NCBI GenBank assembly: GCA_029932445.1
Contig: JAOZQB010000050.1
Coordinates: 1-16,074, forward strand
Direction: 5' to 3'
Length of the DNA: 16,074 bases
From: Bacteroidales bacterium
GTDB taxonomy: Bacteria > Bacteroidota > Bacteroidia > Bacteroidales > JAADGE01
Positions 1 through 7,070 of this stretch are shown piece by piece. Every line of letters starts with the position of its first letter. Position 1 is the stretch's first letter. A model generated the notes under the pieces. It ran no database searches and was not told the DNA's origin. It was given only the letters and a program-made list of their open reading frames with translations. Made by a program: the position numbers and the translations under genes.

Positions 1-98
1 TTTGTGCTATAACACTTTGAACTTTATACTTTTAACTTTCAACTCCCAATTATTTATGAACGGCGAAGCCCTCACGAAAGTAATAATTGGGGTTAATT
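1..98 (+). repeat. Dispersed intergenic repeat, copy R1 (left end cut by the window)
   Basis: This stretch matches the reverse complement of 8908-8984 almost throughout. It begins with TGCTATAACACT at 5-16, passes through an identical 28-nt core (47-74, containing GAACGGCGAAGCCCTC), and ends in GGGGTTAATT (89-98). Relative to the other copy, R1 carries an extra short pyrimidine-rich block near 30-40 (of the form ACTTTTAACTTTCAACT) and about 11 extra bases after the core. CCCAATTATT (45-54) and AATAATTGGG (82-91) are perfect inverted arms, so R1 can fold into a hairpin with the core in its loop. Bases 1-4 also partly match the other copy, so the repeat probably continues beyond the window. No transposase or terminal inverted repeats are visible. 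Function unknown. Confidence 0.8.
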
Positions 99-121
99 CG
101 GTTATTCATAGGATGTTATAA

Positions 122-147
122 AGATGCCGAATCAAGTCCGGCATGAC
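122..147 (+). repeat. Short stem-loop repeat, copy 1
   Basis: This 26-nt element matches 6012-6037 at 21 of 26 positions. It folds as GCCG...CGGC around an A/T-rich loop and is followed by CATGAC in both copies. One stem pair is C-G here and T-A in the other copy, a compensatory change. From memory, hairpins of the type 'GTCATGCTGAACTTGTTTCAGCAT' shape are frequent between genes of Bacteroidota and other bacteria; this could not be checked here. Confidence 0.6.
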
Positions 148-158
148 AAACCGGACTT
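134..158 (-). terminator. Candidate terminator hairpin downstream of ahcY
   Basis: AAGTCCGG (134-141) and CCGGACTT (151-158) are perfect 8-bp inverted arms with a 9-nt loop, 39 bases past the ahcY stop. Read on the minus strand there is no clean U-tract directly after the stem (GATTCGGCATCTTT follows), so the terminator role is uncertain. The right part competes with the stem-loop of the short repeat at 122-147. Confidence 0.35.
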
Positions 159-196
159 TTGAGACAAGCTCTTTCTTCTAAAAATAATACTATTTT

Positions 197-1612
197 TTAA
201 TAACGGTAATGATCAGCTTTATACGGACCGTTAATCGGAATACCGATATACTCGGATTGTTCTTTTGTTAATTTTGTAAGTTTTGCGCCTACATGTTCAA
301 GATGTAATCTGGCAACTTCTTCATCCAAATGTTTCGGTAGTCTGTAAACACCTGTTTCATATGATTTTTGCCATAATTCTAATTGAGCCAGTGTTTGATT
401 CGTAAATGAATTACTCATAACAAATGACGGGTGACCGGTAGCATTTCCGAGGTTTACCAAACGTCCTTCCGAAAGTAAAATAATTGAATGTCCGTCAGGG
501 AAAATAAATTGATCTACTTGCGGTTTGATGTTTACCCGTTTGATGCCCGGATAATTTTCTAATTTGCTGACTTGAATTTCATTATCAAAATGACCGATAT
601 TGCATACAATGGCTTTGTCTTTCATTTTTTCCATATGTTCAACGGTGATAACATCTTTGTTTCCGGTAGTCGTCACATAAATATCACCTTCGGGAAACAT
701 ATCTTCAATCGGTTTTACGGCAAATCCTTCCATGGTTGCTTGAAGAGCACATATCGGGTCAATTTCGGTAACGGTAACTCTGGAACCGTATCCGATAAAT
801 GATTTTGCAGAACCTTTACCGACATCGCCGTATCCCAGAACAACGATTTTTTTGCCGGCAAGCATAATATCGGTTGCACGTTTAATTCCGTCGGGTAAGG
901 ATTCACGGCAACCGTAGGTATTATCAAATTTGGATTTGGTAACCGAATCGTTTACGTTAATTGCCGGGAACAATAATTTGCCGTCTTCATGCAATTGGTA
1001 TAAACGATGAACGCCTGTTGTCGTTTCTTCCGAAACACCTCTTAATGTTTTTGCTGCTCTGTGCCATTTTTGAGCATCTTCTTTTAAAGTTGCTTTTAAT
1101 TTTTTAAATAATTCAATTTCATCTTCTGCTTCTACTTTTGCATCCAATAAACTCGGGTTATTTTCGGCTTCATATCCTTTGATTACCATTAAAGTAGCAT
1201 CACCGCCGTCATCAACAATTAAATCGGGTGTTCCGTTATTCGGGAATGTTAAAGCTTGTTCGGTACACCACCAATATTCTTCCAAAGTTTCGCCTTTCCA
1301 TGCAAAAACCGGAACGCCTGTTGCCGCAATGGCTGCTGCCGCATGGTCTTGAGTTGAAAATATGTTACAACTTGCCCAACGTACGTCGGCACCGAGCTCA
1401 ACCAATGTTTCGATTAATACGGCTGTTTGGATGGTCATATGTAATGAACCGGTAATTTTTGCACCTTTAAGCGGTTTGCTTTCACCGTATTTTTTTCTTA
1501 ATGCCATTAATCCGGGCATTTCATGTTCTGCCAAAACAATTTCTTTGCGTCCGAAATCGGAAAGGTTTATATCTTTTACTTTGTAATCATTTATTTGTCC
1601 TGTATTTGTCAT
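197..1612 (-). CDS. ahcY: Adenosylhomocysteinase (S-adenosyl-L-homocysteine hydrolase)
   Basis: This cytosolic, NAD-dependent enzyme reversibly splits S-adenosylhomocysteine into adenosine and homocysteine. It removes the product inhibitor of SAM-dependent methyltransferases in the activated methyl cycle. The protein has 471 residues, normal for the bacterial long form, which carries an extra helical insert (about 148-190 here). Visible features are the substrate-domain motif VDDGGD (133-138), SEETTTGVH (194-202), the catalytic Lys/Asp in TKSKFDN (K226, D230), the Rossmann motif GYGDVGKG (260-267), the GHFDNE segment (340-345), and the C-terminal KADHYRY tail that reaches into the NAD site of the neighbouring subunit. 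The ATG at 1610-1612 gives the expected N-terminus. A TATATTTG box (1640-1647, minus) suggests its own promoter. It is monocistronic and divergent from fabD. Identification is very secure. Confidence 0.98.
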   Translation of the reverse strand: MTNTGQINDYKVKDINLSDFGRKEIVLAEHEMPGLMALRKKYGESKPLKGAKITGSLHMTIQTAVLIETLVELGADVRWASCNIFSTQDHAAAAIAATGVPVFAWKGETLEEYWWCTEQALTFPNNGTPDLIVDDGGDATLMVIKGYEAENNPSLLDAKVEAEDEIELFKKLKATLKEDAQKWHRAAKTLRGVSEETTTGVHRLYQLHEDGKLLFPAINVNDSVTKSKFDNTYGCRESLPDGIKRATDIMLAGKKIVVLGYGDVGKGSAKSFIGYGSRVTVTEIDPICALQATMEGFAVKPIEDMFPEGDIYVTTTGNKDVITVEHMEKMKDKAIVCNIGHFDNEIQVSKLENYPGIKRVNIKPQVDQFIFPDGHSIILLSEGRLVNLGNATGHPSFVMSNSFTNQTLAQLELWQKSYETGVYRLPKHLDEEVARLHLEHVGAKLTKLTKEQSEYIGIPINGPYKADHYRY

Positions 1613-1639
1613 AATTTATATTGAATTTAAATAAGTTTG

Positions 1640-1647
1640 CAAATATA
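1640..1647 (-). promoter_or_regulatory. Predicted -7 box of the ahcY promoter
   Basis: On the minus strand this reads TATATTTG, an exact match to the Bacteroidota -7 consensus TAnnTTTG, 28 bases before the ahcY ATG. No convincing TTTG -33 box stands 19-21 bases upstream (the best is ATTG at 22), so the promoter is supported by one element only. Confidence 0.45.
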
Positions 1648-1674
1648 ATTAAATTTCTATTTACGACTTCAATT

Positions 1675-1690
1675 TTTGATTTAAATCAAA
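1675..1690. promoter_or_regulatory. 16-bp perfect palindrome between divergent ahcY and fabD
   Basis: TTTGATTTAAATCAAA is perfectly self-complementary. It is flanked by a further TTCAA (1668-1672) and TTGAA (1691-1695), making a quasi-palindrome of 28 bases. It sits just upstream of where the ahcY -33 element would be, so it could be an operator for a dimeric regulator. In DNA this AT-rich, chance palindromes of this length are not very rare. No regulator is assigned. Confidence 0.35.
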
Positions 1691-1759
1691 TTGAATGTTG
1701 TTGATTAAAAGATGCAAGCAGCTTCTGTCGTTTTCAATTTTCATTTTCAATTAAATTCT

Positions 1760-1785
1760 TAAATTTGCGGAAATTTTAAAGGAAG
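1760..1785 (+). promoter_or_regulatory. Predicted -7 box and ribosome-binding site of fabD
   Basis: TAAATTTG (1760-1767) fits the Bacteroidota TAnnTTTG -7 consensus. AAAGGAAG (1778-1785) is a purine-rich ribosome-binding site 4 bases before the fabD ATG at 1790. The -33 region is T-rich but has no exact TTTG at the right distance. The leader would be very short, about 15 bases. Confidence 0.4.
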
Positions 1786-1789
1786 AATT

Positions 1790-2665
1790 ATGAAAGCATA
1801 CGTATTTCCCGGACAGGGTGCACAATTTGTCGGAATGGGCAAAGACTTATACGAAAATTCGGAACTTGCTAAAGAACTATTTGAAAAAGCAAACGCTGTT
1901 TTGGGTTTCAGAATAACGGATATTATGTTTGACGGAACGGAAGAACAATTAAAACAAACCAATGTTACGCAACCGGCAATATTTTTACATTCGGTTATTT
2001 TGGCTGCCGATTTGGGTGCAGATTTTAAACCGGATATGGTTGCGGGACATTCGCTTGGTGAATTTTCGGCTTTGGTCGCTAACAAAACCCTGTCTTTTGA
2101 AGACGGCTTGAATTTGGTTTCACAACGAGCTGATGCCATGCAAAAAGCTTGCGAAATTGAGCCCTCGACAATGGCTGCTGTTTTGGGTATCGAAGACGAA
2201 AAAGTTGAAAAGATTTGTGAGGAGATTGACGATATTGCAGTTCCGGCAAATTATAACACCAACGGACAAATTGTTATTTCCGGCACCGTAAGCGGAATTG
2301 ATAAAGCTGCGGAAAAATTGACCGAAGCCGGTGCAAAAAGAGTTATAAAACTGAATGTCGGCGGTGCCTTTCATTCACCGCTTATGGAACCTGCACGAGC
2401 AGAGCTTGCTGCTGCCATTGAGAATACGACTTTCGGCAAACCGATTTGTCCTGTTTATCAGAATGTTCCGGCAACGGCAGTTACCGATATTTCCGAGATT
2501 AAGAAAAACTTAGTGGCACAATTGACGGCTCCGGTAAAGTGGACGCAAATAATGAAAAATATGATTGCCGACGGTGCAACATCCTATACGGAAGTAGGAC
2601 CGGGGAAAGTTTTACAAGGATTATTGAAAAAAATTGATCGAAAATTTCCTACTTTTAGTGCGTAA
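1790..2665 (+). CDS. fabD: Malonyl-CoA:acyl carrier protein transacylase
   Basis: This enzyme moves the malonyl group from malonyl-CoA to acyl carrier protein, supplying the extender unit for fatty acid synthesis in the cytosol. The 291-residue length fits the family (about 290-310). Visible features are the N-terminal FPGQGAQFVGMG oxyanion loop (6-17), the nucleophile elbow GHSLGE with S88, the malonate-binding Arg in SQRADAMQ (R113), and the catalytic His in GGAFHSPLME (H195). The terminal VGPGKVLQGLLKKI segment is typical. The ATG at 1790 is preceded by a good ribosome-binding site. The gene stands alone here: no other fab genes are adjacent, and it converges on the GIN-domain lipoprotein gene across a shared hairpin. 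A stand-alone acyltransferase domain of a polyketide synthase is unlikely because there are no partner domains. Identification is secure. Confidence 0.97.
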   Translation: MKAYVFPGQGAQFVGMGKDLYENSELAKELFEKANAVLGFRITDIMFDGTEEQLKQTNVTQPAIFLHSVILAADLGADFKPDMVAGHSLGEFSALVANKTLSFEDGLNLVSQRADAMQKACEIEPSTMAAVLGIEDEKVEKICEEIDDIAVPANYNTNGQIVISGTVSGIDKAAEKLTEAGAKRVIKLNVGGAFHSPLMEPARAELAAAIENTTFGKPICPVYQNVPATAVTDISEIKKNLVAQLTAPVKWTQIMKNMIADGATSYTEVGPGKVLQGLLKKIDRKFPTFSA

Positions 2666-2677
2666 AGCATGTAAAAA

Positions 2678-2706
2678 CCATACGATGACTTCAAGTCATC
2701 GTATGG
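2678..2706. terminator. Shared stem-loop between convergent fabD and GIN lipoprotein gene
   Basis: CCATACGATGACT (2678-2690) and AGTCATCGTATGG (2694-2706) form a perfect 13-bp stem around a 3-nt gap, starting 12 bases after the fabD stop. Read on the minus strand the stem is followed by TTTTTAC, so it is a good intrinsic terminator for the gene ending at 2734. On the plus strand A-rich rather than T-rich sequence follows, so it would serve fabD less well. Confidence 0.8.
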
Positions 2707-2733
2707 AAAATAATTGCTTGTTCACTAAAATAA

Positions 2734-3453
2734 TTATTTGTTTCTTTTATTGATATCACCGCCGGAAGATGTGTTTATATCCAATTTTTCCGGATTACCG
2801 TAATAACTTATATCTCCTCCGCTGCTTGCATTTGCAGTAAGCGATAGTTTTGCAAAAACGTAAATGTCGGCACCGCTTGATGTTTTAGCCGATACATTTT
2901 CGGTATTCAGTTCTTTTGCATCAATATCAGCACCGCTGCTTGCTCTGAAATTTGCCGTTCCGCAATTTCCGATTAAATCAATGTCGGCACCGCTGCTTGA
3001 TTCGCAAGAAAGTTTTGCTGCATCAATTTCAATTTCTATATCGGCACCGCTTGATGCATCAATTGTTAAATCATCGGAAGAAATAACTGATTTTCCTTTT
3101 ACGTCTGCCGCACTTGATGCCGTAATTTTGTTAATTTCAGGCATTGTTACATACACATTTTTGGCTTCTGTTTTACCGACTTGTTCCGTGAAATAAATTT
3201 TTAATACACCGTTTTCAATCTCTGTTTTCAGTAATTCCTGAATATTTTCATCGGCTTCAGTAATAATTGAAACGGTATCGCCTTGTGTCAGGAATAAATT
3301 GATACCTTGGCTGATTTTAACAGCCGTAAAATTTTCATTTACGGTTCGTGTTTGTTTTACGACATTTTTATTTCCCGTTACTCCTGAGATATTACAGGAA
3401 GCGAACAGAATTAATACCGCTGAAAGACTGAATAATGATAATTTTGATTTCAT
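2734..3453 (-). CDS. GIN-domain (DUF2807) surface lipoprotein with SSGAD beta-solenoid ladder
   Basis: This is a 239-residue exported protein of the 'putative auto-transporter adhesin, head GIN domain' family (DUF2807), which is common in Bacteroidota and whose molecular role is not established. The N-terminus is a signal peptide ending in a lipobox-like FASC with C20, so it is probably lipid-anchored. Residues 35-110 form the first beta-rich half (NFTAVKISQGINLFLTQGD is typical of the family). From 113 on, the motif SS(A/G)(A/G)D occurs seven times, at 113, 134, 153, 172, 192, 210 and 229, with spacings of 18-21 residues. Each repeat probably forms one coil of a right-handed beta-solenoid. 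The repeat also shows in the DNA as recurring TCGGCACCGCT(GCT)TGA. The gene lies downstream of the outer-membrane barrel gene, separated by 70 bases of repetitive sequence. A second beta-solenoid protein is encoded at 6070-6702. Confidence 0.88.
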   Translation of the reverse strand: MKSKLSLFSLSAVLILFASCNISGVTGNKNVVKQTRTVNENFTAVKISQGINLFLTQGDTVSIITEADENIQELLKTEIENGVLKIYFTEQVGKTEAKNVYVTMPEINKITASSAADVKGKSVISSDDLTIDASSGADIEIEIDAAKLSCESSSGADIDLIGNCGTANFRASSGADIDAKELNTENVSAKTSSGADIYVFAKLSLTANASSGGDISYYGNPEKLDINTSSGGDINKRNK

Positions 3454-3459
3454 AACTTA

Positions 3460-3526
3460 ATGTTTAAATGTTTAGTGTTTATTGCTTAATTGTTTCGTGT
3501 TTAACTGTTTCGTGTTTAATTGTTTA
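3460..3526. repeat. Degenerate tandem repeat with 15-bp period
   Basis: TGTTTCGTGTTTAA occurs exactly at 3491-3504 and 3506-3519, a 15-bp period, followed by a partial TGTTTA. Degenerate copies of TGTTTA/GTGTTTA extend left to about 3460. The repeat fills nearly the whole gap between the barrel gene and the GIN lipoprotein gene and reaches the stop codon of the barrel gene (3524-3526). Only two full copies are exact, so it may be a small unstable tandem array. Confidence 0.6.
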
Positions 3527-5923
3527 GAAAATACCGCCTTTTTTCGGTGTTTCTTCTTCTTGTTTAAAATCTTTTTCTGCTTTTCTGATAGTTTTTCCTT
3601 TATTTAATCTGAATGTAATTCGGAACATTAAAATATTTTTAAGAATACTGATGTCTTGTAAATTTGTTTCCTGATAAGTATCTGTTCTGATGTATGAACC
3701 TTGGTTATAGTCAACCCCGATATCTAAGGGTAACATATAGAAAACCATAACATTCAATTTTTGTTTAAAAAAGGGTTGCTGAACCATAAATCCCCAGAAA
3801 TCATTATTCCACATATTGTAACCTTGTGCCGTGATATGTTTTTTTAAATTATTTTGATAAATAATTCCGGTTGTTGTTTTGTATTTTTTGTTGACATAAA
3901 TGAGATTGCTGCTCATAGTCCAATCTTGAATTTTGTTTTCATCACCTTCATAAATAATACTGCTTCTGAAAAAGTTTGCATTGTTTTGCCAGAATAAACT
4001 TTTCCCGAAAGGAACGGTTAATCCTGCTTTTATTCCGTAATGTTCGTACTGTCCGGCATTATTGTATGTGTATTCAAAAATACCGTCGTTACTTAAAAAT
4101 CCTGTTCGACTGATGTAATTATTTGAAAAATGATAATAAGGTTCAACAGATGCCAAACCGCCCATGATGTTAAATCTGACAGATAATTTATGTGTAACCG
4201 AAGGTGCAAGAAGCGGATTTCCTACACTCAGGGTTTCGTTATCGATAAAAATAGTATCCGGATTTGCCTGACTGACCGAAGGATAATAGCTTGATGAACG
4301 GTATTTTAATCGGATATCAAGAACTTTAAAGGGTTTGATTTTAATGTCGGCATAAGGTTGATAAATGATGTAAGTTTTTGTTTTCCCTTCAACGTCCGGG
4401 GAACTTGTTTCACCTGCCGCACCGATTTTAATACCGAATTTTTTATTCAAATTCCACGAATAATAGGCATATAATTTATGACGTAAATCCGTTCTCGTAA
4501 ATTCAGTTTCCCCGAAATCAAATGTGTTTACAACTTTTTTCCATGTATTTCCGTAACCAACTTGAACATTTGATTTTGAGTTAATTGTATGATTAAGTTC
4601 CGAGTAAAATTTTGTATATTTATTATCATTTACGCCTGTTTGCTCATGAATTAAAATGTTTTCTTCATAATAATCATTTGTATAATCATCTTTTGAAGAA
4701 GAATAAGTAAAATCGACATTAAGAATGTTGTTTTTATTGAGTATTCCTTTATAAAAAAACGAATTAGAATTGCTTAAACTTGATGTGTTATTAATGTTAT
4801 CGGAATTCAAATTATCGGTTTCCGTTCCGTTATTAAGATATGAAACATTAAATAAACTTTCTTCTTTTGTTTTCGGAAACAGCAGACCGTTAAATCTGCT
4901 TTCAAAACTTACGGTGTGTTTCGGATTGATATAAACATCGGCTCCGACGGTTATTCCGTCATAAATTCTGTTGATTAATAAATTTGCTTGATTATTCGGA
5001 GGCGTTTTTATAATTGATAAACCGTCGTCATATTCCTTATCACTTGTTGATAACAGCTCTAAATTCATAAATCCTGTATTGACTTTAGTATAAAGATTAA
5101 CTTTATTATAAGTGTAATTGATACTTGCGGAAAAGTTATTTATCGGTAAATATTTTCCGGTTTTACTGTCTAAATCCGACAGTGCTTGATTTTCCGAATA
5201 GAATTCTAAACCTTTGTAATTGTCTTTTAAAATAATATTAATAACGGCAGAATAACCCTCTAAAGCATATCTTCCGCTCGGGTCACGAATGATTTCGATT
5301 TTCTTTAATCTGTCGGGAGCAAGGTTTTTAATGTATTCTTGATCTTTTTTTAAACCGTTAACAAGCATAATAATATTATCTTCATTGTCAACTTTGATTG
5401 AATTATTGTAACGATCGTAAGTTACTCCTTTTACTTTTGATAAAACGTCTTTGGTATTTGCCGTACCGGTTTTCATATTACCGGTAACTATATAAACGTC
5501 TTTATCCGTCAGATTTTCTTTTGCTGATCCGTTTATTGTTACTTCATCAATACTGTTTTCATCGGGAATTAACTTTACGATACCGATAAATTCTGTTCCG
5601 GTTATTACCGTTATTTCTGTTGTATCCGGTTTATAACCGACATATTCCGTTAAAAATTTATAATTCCCGCGTGTTAAGGGAACTGAAAAGAAGCCGTTGC
5701 TGTTTGTTGTTGCACCTGCAATTAAGCTGTCTTTCAAATTAAAAACTCTTACGGTACAGAATTCCAAAGCTTTTTTTGTTTTGGCATCTTTGATTTGTCC
5801 CGATACCCCGGTTTCTTTTTCTGCTTGAGCATTAATGCTTGTCAGAAATATTAATAATATGATGCTTAGAGTTTTGAAAAAATGAATTATTTTTCCTTGT
5901 ATGATTATTTTTTCCTTGTACAT
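3524..5923 (-). CDS. TonB-receptor-like outer-membrane beta-barrel protein
   Basis: This 799-residue outer-membrane protein belongs to the Bacteroidota 'outer membrane beta-barrel family' with TonB-dependent-receptor architecture. Residues 12-34 form a signal peptide with probable cleavage after AQA. A carboxypeptidase-regulatory-like/Ig-like domain follows (38-120: SGQIKDAKTKKALEFCTVRV, NSNGFFSVPL). A plug-like domain covers about 125-235, with KDVLSKVKGV, LVNGLKK and IEIIRDPSGRY, which match plug motifs. From 236 on there are many alternating beta-strands of a barrel. The last strand (about residue 770) is followed by a charged tail ending in Phe. A clear TonB box is not visible. The substrate is unknown. 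Such proteins may import nutrients, or act in surface assembly. The gene is 146 bases downstream of the ABC/GntR operon, across a stem-loop repeat, and upstream of the GIN lipoprotein. Joint regulation with both is plausible but not shown. Confidence 0.88.
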   Translation of the reverse strand: MYKEKIIIQGKIIHFFKTLSIILLIFLTSINAQAEKETGVSGQIKDAKTKKALEFCTVRVFNLKDSLIAGATTNSNGFFSVPLTRGNYKFLTEYVGYKPDTTEITVITGTEFIGIVKLIPDENSIDEVTINGSAKENLTDKDVYIVTGNMKTGTANTKDVLSKVKGVTYDRYNNSIKVDNEDNIIMLVNGLKKDQEYIKNLAPDRLKKIEIIRDPSGRYALEGYSAVINIILKDNYKGLEFYSENQALSDLDSKTGKYLPINNFSASINYTYNKVNLYTKVNTGFMNLELLSTSDKEYDDGLSIIKTPPNNQANLLINRIYDGITVGADVYINPKHTVSFESRFNGLLFPKTKEESLFNVSYLNNGTETDNLNSDNINNTSSLSNSNSFFYKGILNKNNILNVDFTYSSSKDDYTNDYYEENILIHEQTGVNDNKYTKFYSELNHTINSKSNVQVGYGNTWKKVVNTFDFGETEFTRTDLRHKLYAYYSWNLNKKFGIKIGAAGETSSPDVEGKTKTYIIYQPYADIKIKPFKVLDIRLKYRSSSYYPSVSQANPDTIFIDNETLSVGNPLLAPSVTHKLSVRFNIMGGLASVEPYYHFSNNYISRTGFLSNDGIFEYTYNNAGQYEHYGIKAGLTVPFGKSLFWQNNANFFRSSIIYEGDENKIQDWTMSSNLIYVNKKYKTTTGIIYQNNLKKHITAQGYNMWNNDFWGFMVQQPFFKQKLNVMVFYMLPLDIGVDYNQGSYIRTDTYQETNLQDISILKNILMFRITFRLNKGKTIRKAEKDFKQEEETPKKGGIF

Positions 5924-6011
5924 TTTGATTTGATTATGAAGATGTTTTTTATGTTTTAAATATAATCTTATATAAGACGATTAAAAAAATACTTTGTTAC
6001 AATTTTTTTTC

Positions 6012-6037
6012 AGATACTGAAACAAGTTCAGCATGAC
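6012..6037 (+). repeat. Short stem-loop repeat, copy 2
   Basis: CTGAA (6017-6021) pairs with TTCAG (6027-6031) and is followed by CATGAC, matching the element at 122-147 at 21 of 26 positions. It lies in the 146-bp gap between the end of the ABC/GntR/GIN-like operon and the outer-membrane barrel gene. Read on the minus strand the hairpin is followed by an A-tract, so it is not a standard intrinsic terminator for the operon. Confidence 0.6.
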
Positions 6038-6069
6038 GAGAAACCGATACGGATATTATCTAAGGATTT

Positions 6070-6702
6070 TTAATTGCTGATCTCTAATTTGGCTTCACTG
6101 TCTTTTTTTATGCTCAGATTTAAATTGTCGGAATTATCAATGTAAATTTTTGATTTGTGTTTCAGGACTAATTTAGTTTCGATATTTTTACCTGTTAAAT
6201 CATATAATTCAACGGACGATTTGCCTTCCGCCAGAATATTCAGAACTTTAATGTTTATATCATTAAGTGTTGCTTCCGATTGTTCTGTTGTTTGAATATT
6301 GAAAGTATCTGTTTTAATATTTACAATATCGGCCTTGACTTTTTCTTTTAAAATAATTGTTTTTAAATTAACTGCATTAACGTAATTGTCATTATTGTCA
6401 GCCGGTAAAAATAAAGTATCGTTTTTTATTTCCGGAAGTATTTGATTATCGGAAAAACATTGAAACGAATTGTTTTCGGATTGTGTAACGGTAATTTCAC
6501 CCTTTCCGGAAACGACCACGACACTGAAATTTTCTAATTTAAAGGTTTTGCCTTTGTTAACTTTATTTACTGTATTTGTTTGTTCAAAACCGTTTTCTTT
6601 TAAAAGTTGTTTGATTTTTGATGTTGCCGTAAAGAAAACAGCCGTAATCCAAATAATTATCGTTGCCAATATGCTGATTAATATTATTTTACTTGTTTTC
6701 AT
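6070..6702 (-). CDS. Membrane-anchored beta-solenoid protein, GIN-like
   Basis: This 210-residue protein is not firmly assigned to a family. An N-terminal hydrophobic segment (about 5-27) serves as signal anchor or uncleaved signal; there is no Cys for lipidation. The rest is beta-rich with regular short strands (FKLENFSVVVVSGKGEITVT, LKTIILKEKVKADIVNIKTD, VLNILAEGKSSVELYDLTGK), which suggests a solenoid related to the GIN/DUF2807 fold, but without the SSGAD motif of the lipoprotein at 2734-3453. The ATG at 6700-6702 overlaps the 3' end of the GntR gene by 14 bases, so the two are translationally coupled and this gene is the fourth in the ABC operon. An extracytoplasmic part that works with, or reports on, the ABC transporter is an inference only. 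Confidence 0.75.
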   Translation of the reverse strand: MKTSKIILISILATIIIWITAVFFTATSKIKQLLKENGFEQTNTVNKVNKGKTFKLENFSVVVVSGKGEITVTQSENNSFQCFSDNQILPEIKNDTLFLPADNNDNYVNAVNLKTIILKEKVKADIVNIKTDTFNIQTTEQSEATLNDINIKVLNILAEGKSSVELYDLTGKNIETKLVLKHKSKIYIDNSDNLNLSIKKDSEAKLEISN

Positions 6703-7069
6703 GAGTTTCGGATTTTAAATAGTTTTGATATAAATTTTCAATTTCTGAGAAGTTGATATTCAAATACTTAATAGTTTTGAAAAACTCCGGTAATTGTTCG
6801 TTGATAAATGCTTCTTTTTTCATTTTATGAGTAATTTTATAAGCATCATTTGATACAAAATATCCGATGCCTCTTTTGTTATAAATAATATCGCTGTCTT
6901 GTAAATGTTTATATGTTCGCATAACGGTGTTAGGGTTCACTTCGGTGTCAATTGCTAAATCTCTGACTGACGGAATACGTTCGTCAGGTTTAAGTTCTTG
7001 TGTAAGAATATTTTCGTAAAAATAATCTGCTAATTGAAGATAGATTGCTTTGTCGTCTTTGAAATTCAT
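6689..7069 (-). CDS. GntR-family transcriptional regulator, YtrA type
   Basis: This is a small DNA-binding regulator of 126 residues. The winged helix-turn-helix lies at about 8-75, with RIPSVRDLA (31-39), VNPNTVMRTY (44-53) and the wing GIGYFV (67-72). The C-terminal part is only about 50 residues with no ligand-binding domain, as in the YtrA subfamily, whose members usually repress neighbouring ABC transporter genes. The start was set at 7069, not at the longer in-frame ATG at 7132, because the product then begins MNFKDDKAIYLQL as in relatives, and because AAGGAGG stands 6 bases before this ATG. It follows the permease stop with a 1-base gap and overlaps the next gene by 14 bases. A YtrA-like inverted repeat over the operon's predicted transcription start (8706-8729) is the likely binding site. 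Confidence 0.93.
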   Translation of the reverse strand: MNFKDDKAIYLQLADYFYENILTQELKPDERIPSVRDLAIDTEVNPNTVMRTYKHLQDSDIIYNKRGIGYFVSNDAYKITHKMKKEAFINEQLPEFFKTIKYLNINFSEIENLYQNYLKSETHENK

Positions 7070-7070
7070 T

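Noticed and set aside
715..1586. Several small open frames within ahcY on both strands
   Set aside because: They overlap a conserved full-length enzyme gene in other frames and show no recognisable protein features.
2864..3196. Plus-strand 110-residue open frame
   Set aside because: It is the antisense of the SSGAD-repeat part of the GIN lipoprotein gene. Its regular SAPL pattern is just the reverse complement of that repeat, and it has no ribosome-binding site or family resemblance.
3460..3526. Possible CRISPR-like array
   Set aside because: The period is only 15 bases, there are no spacers of distinct sequence and no cas genes nearby; it is a simple degenerate tandem repeat.
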